From Paenibacillus polymyxa (GTDB lineage Bacteria; Bacillota; Bacilli; Paenibacillales; Paenibacillaceae), in the NCBI RefSeq assembly GCF_018614975.1, contig NZ_JAGGNR010000012.1, forward strand, positions 186,001 to 250,000: a stretch of DNA of 64,000 nt, read 5' to 3'. The notes beneath the pieces were generated by a model. It saw only the letters and a list, made by a program, of their open reading frames with translations. It did not search any database and was not told where the DNA came from. A program made the translations under genes and the position numbers. Positions within the stretch are counted from its first letter, which is position 1; each line of letters opens with the position of its first letter. Positions 8,179 to 16,649 of this stretch are shown in pieces.

Positions 8179-8895
8179 TCAATCCAGCCGTGTCTGAAAT
8201 TTATAGCCCATCCCCCGTACAGTTGTTATGTAACGATGGGAGCTGGAAGGATTCTCGATTTTGCGTCTGAGGTTATGAATATGGACCATAACGGTTCGAA
8301 CGTCACTCCAGTTATCCAGCCCCCATATGCGTTCAAACAAGTATTCTGTGCTGTACACATGCCCCGGACGACTTGCCATGAGGAAAAGAAGCTGAAGTTC
8401 TTTGGCAGGCAGGCTGATGAGCTTGCCGTCTACCTTGACTTCAAAGTGACCAAAGTGCAAATCTAGCCAGCCGTCACGATATACATTGTCTTTGGCAATT
8501 GCCGAGGTGTTGGTCTTCGTGACCGAACGCCTTAGTTGCGCTTTTACTCTGGCGACCATAATATCCGGATCGAATGGCTTGGTGATATAATCATCCCCTA
8601 GTTCCAGCCCCTGAATGATATCTTCCGTTTCCTGCCGGCTGCTAAGAAAGATGATGGGCAGTTCTGTGTTTCGTTTGACGCTCTGAACCCACGTTGTTCC
8701 GTTTCCATCCGGCAGCATGATATCGCATAGAATCAGATCGGGAACTCGTTCTTCAAGCAGAACAGTCGCATGCTGGAGAGTTTGGGCGGTATAAGACTCA
8801 TAACCCTGGTTTTGCAAATAGATCATGACCAGCTCCGCGATATCTGTGTCATCTTCGACAATAAGTATACGCTGATTCTTCTTTATGTAAGCCAT
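8179..8895 (-). CDS. OmpR/PhoB-family response regulator
   Basis: I choose the ATG at 8895 because AGGAGGGTGA lies about ten bases before it. The longer frame starting at 8919 has its ATG inside that ribosome site. The product has 238 residues. An N-terminal receiver (RILIVEDD, phospho-acceptor Asp58 in LILCDIMLPDG, Lys in ITKPFD) is followed by a winged-helix Trans_reg_C domain (ELQLLFLMASRPG through RGMGYKFQTRLD). The kinase gene ends eight bases upstream and its last codons contain the ribosome site of this gene, so translation should be coupled. It probably binds the phased repeats in front of the divergent GNAT operon (an inference). Confidence 0.92.
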   Translation of the reverse strand: MAYIKKNQRILIVEDDTDIAELVMIYLQNQGYESYTAQTLQHATVLLEERVPDLILCDIMLPDGNGTTWVQSVKRNTELPIIFLSSRQETEDIIQGLELGDDYITKPFDPDIMVARVKAQLRRSVTKTNTSAIAKDNVYRDGWLDLHFGHFEVKVDGKLISLPAKELQLLFLMASRPGHVYSTEYLFERIWGLDNWSDVRTVMVHIHNLRRKIENPSSSHRYITTVRGMGYKFQTRLD

Positions 8896-8903
8896 GTTCA
8901 AAG

Positions 8904-11087
8904 TCACCCTCCTTTCCATGCGGGCAGTTGAATAGAAAATTCACTGCCGGAGCCCGGCTCACTGGTTACACCAATATGCCCGTTATGATAGTACATAATC
9001 TCTTTGCAAATGGCGAGCCCCAATCCAGAACCTTTATGATCTCGATCCGGTTGTTGTTGTTGTTGTTGTTGTTGTTGAGCCTGTCCAAATCGTTCAAAGA
9101 TCTGTTCATGCCATTCAGGTGGAATGCCAATACCCGTATCCTTAACGTACATCCATGCTGTGAACCCGGTTTCGGTTTGAGGTGTTTCTTCAAGAGATAG
9201 ACGCAATTGTATTGTTCCTGAAGGAGGGGTAAACCTCAGCGCATTAGAGATGAGATTAGACAGGACTTGTTCAATCCGTATTGGATCCAACTGTGCCCTC
9301 CACAACTGCGATTCGGGTTCTTCAGGAAGTTCGAGGCGGTAATGAATCCCCTGTTCCTCCACTTCCCATTCGTATTTCTGAAACAGCTCCTGCACGTATG
9401 ATAGCAGATGTACGTCCTGCATATGAAACTGGATCTGGTTGGTCTCCAACTTCGTTAGTTCAATCAGATCGTGAATCATGCGTTCCAAAAGCAGAGAGCG
9501 TGTATAGATTCGGTTAATATACTTTGGTGCCTCTGTAGTGATAATACCATCCCTCAGTGCTTTGGCGAACCCTTTGATGGATGTGATGGGTGTGCTCAAT
9601 TCATGAGATATATTGGACAGCAGTCGAACACGAAATAATTCGAATTCAGCCATTTTTTGATTGGCCTGCTGAAGCTCTCCATTACTTTGTCGCAATGAAC
9701 GTGTTCGTTCCTCTACGGTTCGTTCCAACTGCTGGTTTGTTCGCTGAAGCTGGGAAGACAAATGTTCCGTTCGCTGTAATGCTCTTGAGAAGCGGGAAGT
9801 CAGATTATACGCTTGTGTTAATAAAAAGATGAGCAATCCAACAGAGAGCATATCCTCTGTGGGCAAGTGAACCGTATAAAATAACATATCATTTAAGGCA
9901 AAAGCCATGAAAAATAAAAAACCGATCATGCTTATTACGGAACCTTTTTTTCGTCTGAAGACTGACTTGACATACATACATAGCGTATAAACCAACGACG
10001 GAAACAGCACCCCCCAAGCAAAAGGTGTTAAATAGTATGTGTACACGCGGGCAGGTGTCAGGAGAAACAACAAAATGAAGCAAGGTAGGATGAATCCTGC
10101 TATTTTGGATATCCAAGGTATGGATTCCTTAGGGTGTTCTCTATTAATGAACAGAATTAATAGTAAAGCGGTCGTGGCAACAGATATGTATTCGGCTTTT
10201 ACTGCCCATTCCCATGGCATGTCAGGAATCAGGTAGAGGGCAGTCGATTCGCCAAGAACCACCGTGCGTACGCCAACAGACAGGCAGAGCATACTGTATA
10301 ACAGGGCCGATATCTCTTTTCTTCGGTTGAGATACACAAGACCATAATATAATGCCATAACTAGAAAAATTCCAACGATACATGACTGTGCTGATACACG
10401 TAATAGACGGATCCAGGAGATACTTTCTGCTGTTCCAAGCTCCATGCTCTGCCAGATACCCGCATTCCTTTGAGAGAAGTTGGAGACTTGAATGATGATT
10501 TCATTCCATTTTGATTCAGTTTCAAAATAGATAACGTTGGGAAAGCTCTTTGCTTTCTCATTGGAAAGGCTGGTCCCGACGATACCATGACCCCCCTTAA
10601 ATTGACCGTTAATCCAGATCCGGTAGGCCGAGGCGATACTTTTGGGATAGATGGCAAGTGTGGATCCTTTTAACGTCTCATCAGGAAGTACAAGGCGGAG
10701 TCTATAGGTCGCATACCCGCTGTTGGGGAGGACTTTATCATTTGCCATGCGATACGTTGTCCAAGCTTCCGGCACTTGTTCGAAAGTCGGTGCAGGCTCA
10801 GATTTGGAAGAAGAGTGAAAATCAATGGGTTCCAGCAGTTGCTGCCAGTAAAATTCCCAATCTCCATCCAGAGGCATGACAGAAGTGGTCGAACCAGACC
10901 AACGGGACAGATCAAGAACTCCATTCCTGGAAGTATGGAGGGGAGTGGACTCAGCTGCAGCTGAGGTATTGGTTGAATTGGTCGCATGGATGACGAGGAG
11001 CACTATAGTGATTACAAGAACGAACAGGATGGTGAATAGCAATGGTTGCTTTCCAATGTGGCCACGAACGGAATTCATAAACTTCAT
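8904..11087 (-). CDS. Membrane sensor histidine kinase with 7TMR-DISM sensory module
   Basis: The protein has 727 residues. A membrane helix (about 15-34) leads to an extracellular beta-sandwich (about 58-220: LDGDWEFYWQQLL, YRLRLVLP, WINGQFKGGHG, IIIQVSNFSQRNAGIW). This resembles the galactose-binding-like domain found before 7TMR-DISM modules. Seven hydrophobic helices follow (about 226-430), then a coiled coil (430-485), HisKA (LLSNISHELSTPITS, His495) and HATPase (N box NLISNALRF 611-619, DTGIGIP 650-656, GSGLGLAI). A run of nine CAA codons encodes poly-Gln in the ATP lid. This module class senses carbohydrates or other small ligands outside the cell. It forms an operon with the response regulator. 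Confidence 0.92.
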   Translation of the reverse strand: MKFMNSVRGHIGKQPLLFTILFVLVITIVLLVIHATNSTNTSAAAESTPLHTSRNGVLDLSRWSGSTTSVMPLDGDWEFYWQQLLEPIDFHSSSKSEPAPTFEQVPEAWTTYRMANDKVLPNSGYATYRLRLVLPDETLKGSTLAIYPKSIASAYRIWINGQFKGGHGIVGTSLSNEKAKSFPNVIYFETESKWNEIIIQVSNFSQRNAGIWQSMELGTAESISWIRLLRVSAQSCIVGIFLVMALYYGLVYLNRRKEISALLYSMLCLSVGVRTVVLGESTALYLIPDMPWEWAVKAEYISVATTALLLILFINREHPKESIPWISKIAGFILPCFILLFLLTPARVYTYYLTPFAWGVLFPSLVYTLCMYVKSVFRRKKGSVISMIGFLFFMAFALNDMLFYTVHLPTEDMLSVGLLIFLLTQAYNLTSRFSRALQRTEHLSSQLQRTNQQLERTVEERTRSLRQSNGELQQANQKMAEFELFRVRLLSNISHELSTPITSIKGFAKALRDGIITTEAPKYINRIYTRSLLLERMIHDLIELTKLETNQIQFHMQDVHLLSYVQELFQKYEWEVEEQGIHYRLELPEEPESQLWRAQLDPIRIEQVLSNLISNALRFTPPSGTIQLRLSLEETPQTETGFTAWMYVKDTGIGIPPEWHEQIFERFGQAQQQQQQQQQPDRDHKGSGLGLAICKEIMYYHNGHIGVTSEPGSGSEFSIQLPAWKGG
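9051..9077 (-). repeat. Nine-unit CAA/TTG trinucleotide repeat in the kinase gene
   Basis: TTG is repeated nine times on the plus strand (CAA codons on the coding strand). It adds a poly-Gln tract to the ATP lid just after ERFGQA. The repeat is in frame, so slippage would change protein length without a frameshift. Confidence 0.95.
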
Positions 11088-11182
11088 CTAGGGTGACCTC
11101 CGGCTAGGGCTAGGATAAGATAACTATATTATAGAGTGATCCTTCATTTGCAGAAAGAAGAAATTTGACGAATTATCCCGGA

Positions 11183-11215
11183 CTTAAACAAAACTTAAAC
11201 TAACCTAAGTACAAT
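11183..11215 (+). promoter_or_regulatory. Phased direct repeats and -10 box of the GNAT-peptide operon
   Basis: CTTAAAC occurs at 11183 and 11194, and a weaker CTAAGTA at 11205, giving an exact 11-bp period. TACAAT (11210-11215) follows as a -10 candidate, with no good -35 at 17 bases. Direct repeats with an 11-bp period over the -35 zone are the usual binding site of OmpR/PhoP-type regulators. The divergent two-component operon is the obvious candidate. Confidence 0.5.
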
Positions 11216-11268
11216 AGACCACATCATCTTTAGGGAGAAAGTCCCGGCAACAGAAAGGAAGCATGTTC

Positions 11269-11832
11269 ATGAGTCGTTACTTCTCCATCTGTTCGACCTA
11301 TATGTACCAGCATCGTTATATGGATTTTTTGCTGGCTCATTACAAGAAACTGAATATGCCATATAACTTTCCGGTCACACTCAGCTATATATCCAGTCCA
11401 CTCTTGATGGGAGGTGGAGCGATTTTGTGTTTTGATGATCAGGATGAAATCGCAGGAGCACTGGGTTATATCCATGGCACAGGGGAGCATGATTACGAGG
11501 ATCGTCATGTCATTCAGCTCCAAATAGCCTTCATAAAGGAAGAGTATCGTGGAAGCAGACTTATGGTAGAAGCTTTGCAGTTCCTCCTCCAACATATTGA
11601 CGAACAAGAAGAGATAGAATCGGTTCAGGAAATGCGCTTTTGGGCTGTTAAAGATCGGATTAACCAAAGACTGTTCTCCAAATTTGCAAAGCGAATCGGA
11701 AGCACAGAAAGTGAATATGGAGGATCTATAGACGCTTATGCAATATACCTTTCTGAACTTCGGGCATACCTTTCCTATTTTCATCGAGTGTCAAGGGTGA
11801 AGGGATCTCGTGATAAGGAGGTCACACCATGA
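11269..11832 (+). CDS. GNAT-fold acyltransferase-like protein 1
   Basis: The start is ATG 11269, seven bases after AAGGAAG; the in-frame ATG at 11263 is too close. The protein has 187 residues. The centre reads as a GNAT core: strand 'EIAGALGYIHG', strand 'HVIQLQIAFIKEEYRGSRLM' running into the pyrophosphate-binding loop and alpha helix, then 'MRFWAVKDRINQRLFSKFAKRIG' near the end. No substrate can be read from it. It overlaps the next gene (ATGA), which encodes a diverged paralog, and a short peptide gene follows. GNAT-like enzymes acylate amines in many pathways and act as maturases in some ribosomal lipopeptides; a peptide substrate here is an inference. Confidence 0.65.
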   Translation: MSRYFSICSTYMYQHRYMDFLLAHYKKLNMPYNFPVTLSYISSPLLMGGGAILCFDDQDEIAGALGYIHGTGEHDYEDRHVIQLQIAFIKEEYRGSRLMVEALQFLLQHIDEQEEIESVQEMRFWAVKDRINQRLFSKFAKRIGSTESEYGGSIDAYAIYLSELRAYLSYFHRVSRVKGSRDKEVTP

Positions 11833-12332
11833 TGCTGCAAGCCAAATCACACGAAGTATTGCAGGATGCAGACTATGCCCGGTTTGCTCGTTTTTATCTG
11901 GCAAACAGTGAGGAGTTTGATGAACAATACATGTTGCATGACGCATTGTCGCATCTTATCAGTACCTTGCTGCACTCTCGGCTATTGTTGCTTGATGATG
12001 AGCAGGGGCGATTGGGTGGTTTCGGGCAGTATCGTTATACCGAAGATCGAAAGACGGCTTTTATTGATTCGGTCATGCTGGCGAAGCCACATCGCAGCAG
12101 CAGAGTATTTTTCGCCGGCTTCCGTGATCTGGTGCTACAGATCTGTCAGGAAAATGACGAGATTCAAACGTTACAATTTCACGCCGTGGCTAATAACCGT
12201 TACGTTAACAGGTTATACAGCAAGTTTTCCAGACACACGGATACACAGGAGCTTAACGGAAGAACAGAACATGTGTATACGGCAGAGCTGGATTCATTGT
12301 TGGTTTATCTGAAAATTAAAACAGCCGTTTAA
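11829..12332 (+). CDS. GNAT-fold acyltransferase-like protein 2 (paralog)
   Basis: The protein has 167 residues. Its ATG overlaps the stop of the previous gene in ATGA, with AAGGAGG seven bases upstream. It shares the plan of protein 1: 'GRLGGFGQYRYTED', 'TAFIDSVMLAKPHRSSRVFF' with a similar R-x-S-R loop, and a C-terminal 'NNRYVNRLYSKFSRHTDT' that mirrors 'NQRLFSKFAKRIGST' in its neighbour. The pair therefore look like tandem duplicates. They could form a heterodimer or act in sequence. There is no signal peptide. A small peptide gene starts 44 bases later, before the operon terminator. Confidence 0.6.
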   Translation: MMLQAKSHEVLQDADYARFARFYLANSEEFDEQYMLHDALSHLISTLLHSRLLLLDDEQGRLGGFGQYRYTEDRKTAFIDSVMLAKPHRSSRVFFAGFRDLVLQICQENDEIQTLQFHAVANNRYVNRLYSKFSRHTDTQELNGRTEHVYTAELDSLLVYLKIKTAV

Positions 12333-12376
12333 CACGTTGAGCTCATTAAAATTGATTTGAAAGGAGGTGAGTTAAC

Positions 12377-12496
12377 ATGGTACCTATGCGCCCTAGCATA
12401 AAAGAAGATACACGCGGTAAAATTTTTCGCATCGAAAATGTTCTGAAATTGAATGAGCAATTGCGAGTGAACACAACCGCTGCTGCTGTGAAGTAG
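12377..12496 (+). CDS. 39-residue peptide, possible substrate or signal of the GNAT pair
   Basis: The frame runs from ATG 12377 to TAG 12494-12496. It has an almost ideal ribosome site (GAAAGGAGGTGA, spaced seven bases), stronger than any other in this operon. The N-terminal half is charged (MVPMRPSIKEDTRGKIF). The C-terminal half is amphipathic and ends in TTAAAVK. There are no Cys residues and no hydrophobic signal sequence. It follows two GNAT-like genes and is the last gene before a terminator. Lys residues at 9, 15, 24 and 39 could be acylation targets. I do not recognise a family; alternatives are a small regulatory protein or a chaperone-type partner of the GNAT proteins. Confidence 0.55.
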   Translation: MVPMRPSIKEDTRGKIFRIENVLKLNEQLRVNTTAAAVK

Positions 12497-12517
12497 TCTC
12501 ATCCTCCCCAAACGATG

Positions 12518-12566
12518 AAAGAAGCACACAGATCACACAATATGTGAGCTGCTTGCTTCTTTTTTG
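12518..12566 (+). terminator. Intrinsic terminator of the GNAT-peptide operon
   Basis: AAAGAAGCA pairs with TGCTTCTTT, with an inner CACA/TGTG pair, followed by TTTTTT. Confidence 0.75.
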
Positions 12567-12698
12567 GTTGGCGTGTCCATTATAGTCATCCGAATCAGAA
12601 CATATATGTGAATATCTGGTGAAATGCATATCGTTTAAGTCCAGAATCGTATGTAATGAATTATACTTAAGGAAAACGGACGAGGAGATGGCCTCCAG

Positions 12699-13241
12699 AT
12701 GAAGAAACAAATGTGGATCATTGCAAGTGTTGCAGTTGTAATTGTGATCGGAACCTACCTGTTTGCAAGCAATACGGGCAAGGAAGAGGCGGGTACAGCC
12801 AATGCGCCGAACATCCGAAAACTGGTAGAAAATATCAGCACAGGAAAAGAGACACCGGAATCTGCCTCTATTAATGCCAAACAGTTAATTGTCACCGATC
12901 AGGATAAAAAGACCACTACATATGATTTGCCTGAAAATGAATTTTTCCTTTCGATTGCACCCTATGTGGACCAGACCCATCCCTGTGCAATTCATAGCTT
13001 GACTGGTTGTCAGGGGGAAATGAGCAATAAGGAATTCAGCGTTACCATTCACGATTCTCAAGGCAACACTTTTATGAAAGATGAAGTGATGAAGTCTGGT
13101 GCAAACGGATTTATGGATTTTTGGGTGCCTAGAGACAGAACCTATCTGATTCGTATTGTTCGAGATGGAAAGGTTGCAGAAACGCAATTGTCTACTTATG
13201 AAAATGATAACACATGCATCACTACGATGCAGTTGAGTTAA
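12699..13241 (+). CDS. cueP: CueP-family copper-binding protein
   Basis: The protein has 180 residues with an N-terminal signal or anchor helix (residues 5-23, WIIASVAVVIVIGTYLFAS), so it should act outside the membrane. Residues 91-108 contain DQTHPCAIHSLTGCQGEM, and Cys173 lies in NDNTCITT. Cys96, Cys104 and the C-terminal Cys match the three conserved copper-binding cysteines of Salmonella CueP. The body (YDLPENEFFLSIAPYV, GFMDFWVPRDRTYLIRI) fits the family throughout. The role is binding and possibly reduction of Cu(II) at the cell surface. It is a single gene with its own terminator, next to a Fur-controlled iron operon. Confidence 0.88.
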   Translation: MKKQMWIIASVAVVIVIGTYLFASNTGKEEAGTANAPNIRKLVENISTGKETPESASINAKQLIVTDQDKKTTTYDLPENEFFLSIAPYVDQTHPCAIHSLTGCQGEMSNKEFSVTIHDSQGNTFMKDEVMKSGANGFMDFWVPRDRTYLIRIVRDGKVAETQLSTYENDNTCITTMQLS

Positions 13242-13261
13242 AGCAAACAGGCAAGCAATAG

Positions 13262-13302
13262 GAGGGAAGGATGGCAGTTTAGCTATCCCTTTCCTTTTTT
13301 TA
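13262..13302 (+). terminator. Intrinsic terminator of cueP
   Basis: GGAAGGATGGC pairs imperfectly with GCTATCCCTTTCC, then TTTTTTT. Confidence 0.75.
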
Positions 13303-13335
13303 TTGCATAAAAGAGTTGGAATAAGGTACTTTGCA

Positions 13336-13364
13336 TTGACAAAAATCAATTCCTACGGCATAAT
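13336..13364 (+). promoter_or_regulatory. SigA-type promoter of the siderophore uptake operon
   Basis: TTGACA (13336-13341) and CATAAT (13359-13364) are 17 bases apart. This places the start of transcription near 13371, at the edge of the Fur box. Confidence 0.85.
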
Positions 13365-13372
13365 CCAATAAT

Positions 13373-13391
13373 GATAATGATAATTGTTATC
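13373..13391 (+). promoter_or_regulatory. Fur box
   Basis: GATAATGATAATTGTTATC matches the 19-bp Fur consensus GATAATGATAATCATTATC at 17 of 19 positions. Its position at the transcription start implies iron-dependent repression. Confidence 0.9.
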
Positions 13392-13425
13392 ATATAAATA
13401 CATATTAACAGGGGAGAAAAGAAAT

Positions 13426-14427
13426 ATGAAAAAAGGGTTGAATGGACTGTTGATTATGCTGGCCTTTGTGCTGGTTTTGGCGGGTTGTGGTAAAACCACG
13501 ACTACAACAGATACAAGTCAAGGTAGTGGCTCGGGTAGTGCTCCGGCTGAAGAGACAGCAGGTCCTGTTACCGTGAAGCATAAACGTGGAGAGCTTAAGC
13601 TGGACAAGCCAGCAGAACGTGTCGTTACACTTGAATGGACATATACGGAAGATGTCGTTGCCTTGGGTGTTCAACCAGTAGGTAATGCAGATAACGCTAA
13701 CTATAAAGTGTGGGTAACATCCGAAGCAGCACTGGATGACAGTGTAACGGATATCGGAACACGCAGTGAACCGAATCTGGAAGCTATTGCTGCATTGAAG
13801 CCAGATCTCATCATTGCTAATGCAGATAATAACACAGCGGTCTACGATCAGCTGAATGCAATTGCACCAACGATTGAATATGATCCGTATGATGGCGATG
13901 GCTATAATTATGACAAGATGACAGAGATTTTTAATAACATTGCAACAGCTCTGGGTAAAGAAGACAAAGCAAAACAAGTTCTTAGTGATCTCGATCAGCA
14001 CTATGTAGAAGCCAAAGAAAAACTGGCTGCTGCGGGGAAAGAAAACTTCAACTTTGCACTGACACAAGCGTTCACATATCAAAATGCAGTCAGCCTGCGT
14101 ATGTTTACCGATAACTCGGTTGTGATTGGTACATTGGACAAAATCGGACTGGTTAACGACTGGCAGCCGGACAAAGTTGAGAACTATGGCTTCTCTACAG
14201 TAGGTATTGAATCCTTAACCGATGTGAAGGACAGTAACTTCATTTATATTACACAGCCAGACGATGACGTCTTTGGCACAGCAATGAAAGATAACTCGGT
14301 TTGGAACGGACTGAACTTTGTGAAGGAAAAACGCACATATCAACTCGATAGCACAACATGGACATTTGGTGGACCGATCTCCTCCAAAGTATTGGTTGAT
14401 GGGGTAGTCGAGGCGATTACCAAATGA
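13426..14427 (+). CDS. Iron-siderophore ABC transporter substrate-binding lipoprotein
   Basis: The start is ATG 13426 behind GGGGAG; the longer frame from 13384 begins inside the operator region. The protein has 333 residues. It has a lipoprotein signal with lipobox LAGC (Cys21), a Thr/Ser/Gly-rich tether, then a class III periplasmic-binding fold: ERVVTLEWTYTEDVVALGVQPVG, 'NLEAIAALKPDLIIAN', a long backbone helix, and 'YQLDSTTWTFGGPIS' at the end. It captures a ferric siderophore outside the cell. The permease gene overlaps its stop codon. A Fur box and SigA promoter lie upstream. No ATPase is encoded here. Confidence 0.92.
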   Translation: MKKGLNGLLIMLAFVLVLAGCGKTTTTTDTSQGSGSGSAPAEETAGPVTVKHKRGELKLDKPAERVVTLEWTYTEDVVALGVQPVGNADNANYKVWVTSEAALDDSVTDIGTRSEPNLEAIAALKPDLIIANADNNTAVYDQLNAIAPTIEYDPYDGDGYNYDKMTEIFNNIATALGKEDKAKQVLSDLDQHYVEAKEKLAAAGKENFNFALTQAFTYQNAVSLRMFTDNSVVIGTLDKIGLVNDWQPDKVENYGFSTVGIESLTDVKDSNFIYITQPDDDVFGTAMKDNSVWNGLNFVKEKRTYQLDSTTWTFGGPISSKVLVDGVVEAITK

Positions 14428-16475
14428 GTTCGGTTCAAGGATCTAAGCCAGCAATGAATTGGCGCACAATAAGCATATATGGGGGCGGTCTAACCGCTCT
14501 CATCGTGCTTTTTTTTGTAAGTCTATGTTATGGAGAAGCTTCCATTCCTTTGCATGTCGTTTGGGACGCTCTTACAGGCAGACAGGATTCATTAGAGCAC
14601 AATATGGTCTGGGACTTGCGTATGCCGCGTACAGTGATCGGTATTCTTGCGGGTGGTGCACTGGCTGTTGCGGGTGCTTTGCTGCAAACGATTACTCGTA
14701 ATCCATTGGCTGCTTCAGATACGCTGGGTATTAATGCAGGAGCATACTTTGTGGTGGTGCTGGGAGCTATCGCTTTTCCAAGCGTGTTAAGTCAGTCACC
14801 TTTTCTTTTCGCAGCACTAGGTGGTTTACTGGCAGCATTTGCGGCTTATTTCATGGGCGGCGGACGAACATCAAGCCCGGTTCGACTTGCGTTGTCCGGT
14901 ATGATTGTATCGATGGTGCTTGGTTCATTTACGAGTGCATTACATATTTTTTTCTCCATGGAGACACAAGGGTTGTTCCTTTGGGGCTCTGGAACACTTG
15001 TCCAGAATGACTGGAGTGGTGTGTTTTATGCTTTGCCTTGGGTGGTTGGTATTACCCTTCTCGCGTTAGTCCTGTCTAGACAGTGGGATATGCTGGAGTT
15101 GGATGAATCAACGGCTTCTTCCCTGGGACAAAAGGTTGCATTGGCTCGTGCAGGAGGGTTAATTCTTGCTGTATTGCTGGCCGCCGTGATTGTTAGTGTA
15201 ATTGGGCCGATTGGCTTCGTGGGACTGGTTGCACCTCATCTGGTTCGATTGAGTGGTGTACGTTCTAATCGATTACTGTTACCCGGTGTGTTCATATGGG
15301 GCGCAGCGCTCCTGGTTGGAGCAGATGTCCTCGCCAAGATGGTGCATAACTCAAGCATGGAGCTGCCGACAGGTGCCGTTATGGCGATCATTGGTGCACC
15401 GTGGCTCATCTGGCTTGTTCTTACACGCATGAAGGCTGCGAACGGATCAGGCATGTCTACTTCAATGAGCACAGGAGGAGCTGCGCGTCGCTTTGCATTT
15501 GGCCCGATGGCTGTATTATTCTCAGTTATAACGGTCGTGCTTATCTTGCTCAGTACGATGTTTGGCGGTATGCGAATTCCCTTGGCCGATTGGTTACCGA
15601 GTCTGTTCCAATCGGATGGACCATTCTCCGCGTTAATTCAGCTTCGGATTCCGCGTACACTTGTTGCCGCAGGTGCAGGAGCTGCACTGGCAATCAGTGG
15701 TGTGCTCATTCAGATGGCGGTACGTAACCCACTGGCAGATGCTTCAATTGTTGGTGTGTCCTCTGGTGCAGGGCTTGGAGCGATGATGGTCATCATCTTA
15801 TGGCCGGGTCTTCCGATATACTTGCTGCCGATCGCGGCAATTGTTGGTGCCGCCATTGCCGCAGTGGTTGTGTTCTCCCTCTCTTGGAAGAAAGGACTGA
15901 ATCCATCTGCGGTTGTGTTGCTAGGGATCGCGATGTCTGCCATTGCTGGAGCCGGTATACAGATACTGATTGTCCGTGGTGCGGTATACGGTAGCAGCGG
16001 ATATATCTGGCTGACAGGAAGCACCTATGCTCGTACCTGGGAACAGGTGAGGGTTATCGGATTATTTTTAGTTATTCTGGTACCGGTAGCTTGGTGGCTG
16101 GCACGCAGGTTCGAACTGCTGGTATTCGATGACAATAGTGCATCCGGGCTTGGTCTCGGAGTACGTCGTACACGCTTATTAGCTATGACAGTTGGTGTAT
16201 TACTTGCAGCAGGTGCGGTTGCTTGTGTAGGGACCGTTGGTTTTATCGGCCTGATTGCACCACATATGGTACGCTTACTGACGGGGAATAAGTTAAGACG
16301 ATCCATGTTCCTCTCCGCATTAGCGGGTGCAGTCATGCTGGTGCTCGCCGATACAATCGGCAGAACCGTCATGGCACCGACAGAGATTCCATCAGGCATA
16401 CTCATTGCAATCATTGGAACACCGTATTTCCTGTATCTGATGTATCGTTCCAACTGGCGCAAGTCGATGAAGTAA
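14424..16475 (+). CDS. FecCD-type iron-siderophore permease, fused double unit (FhuB-like)
   Basis: The protein has 683 residues, and its ATG overlaps the previous stop (ATGA). It consists of two FecCD permease halves in one chain, each of about 330 residues and many membrane helices. Each half carries 'LR(M/I)PRT', an 'NPLA(A/D)' segment and a cytoplasmic coupling signature: GPIGFVGLVAPHLVRL near residue 262 and GTVGFIGLIAPHMVRL near residue 605. This is the FhuB arrangement, where one chain replaces a permease dimer. The partner ATPase must come from elsewhere in the genome, as with shared FhuC/YusV-type ATPases in Bacilli. A strong terminator follows. Confidence 0.93.
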   Translation: MSSVQGSKPAMNWRTISIYGGGLTALIVLFFVSLCYGEASIPLHVVWDALTGRQDSLEHNMVWDLRMPRTVIGILAGGALAVAGALLQTITRNPLAASDTLGINAGAYFVVVLGAIAFPSVLSQSPFLFAALGGLLAAFAAYFMGGGRTSSPVRLALSGMIVSMVLGSFTSALHIFFSMETQGLFLWGSGTLVQNDWSGVFYALPWVVGITLLALVLSRQWDMLELDESTASSLGQKVALARAGGLILAVLLAAVIVSVIGPIGFVGLVAPHLVRLSGVRSNRLLLPGVFIWGAALLVGADVLAKMVHNSSMELPTGAVMAIIGAPWLIWLVLTRMKAANGSGMSTSMSTGGAARRFAFGPMAVLFSVITVVLILLSTMFGGMRIPLADWLPSLFQSDGPFSALIQLRIPRTLVAAGAGAALAISGVLIQMAVRNPLADASIVGVSSGAGLGAMMVIILWPGLPIYLLPIAAIVGAAIAAVVVFSLSWKKGLNPSAVVLLGIAMSAIAGAGIQILIVRGAVYGSSGYIWLTGSTYARTWEQVRVIGLFLVILVPVAWWLARRFELLVFDDNSASGLGLGVRRTRLLAMTVGVLLAAGAVACVGTVGFIGLIAPHMVRLLTGNKLRRSMFLSALAGAVMLVLADTIGRTVMAPTEIPSGILIAIIGTPYFLYLMYRSNWRKSMK

Positions 16476-16514
16476 ATGGTTGGTATTTAAAGACACAGTG
16501 CAGGATTTGGAGTG

Positions 16515-16554
16515 AAAAAAGCCCGCTCATGCATCATTCATGCAGCGGGCTTTT
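16515..16554. terminator. Intrinsic terminator of the siderophore operon
   Basis: AAAAGCCCGCTcATGCAT and ATGCAGCGGGCTTTT form a long stem with A and T tracts on both sides. The 95 bases from here to the convergent SLH gene hold nothing I recognise. Confidence 0.9.
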
Positions 16555-16649
16555 CGGCGTTTATTTTACTATAGTAACGGTGCCATGGTCGCCTTCTTCC
16601 CCGTATCTATATTGACGAACCACTCTTAGATAATATATAAAAACATCGG

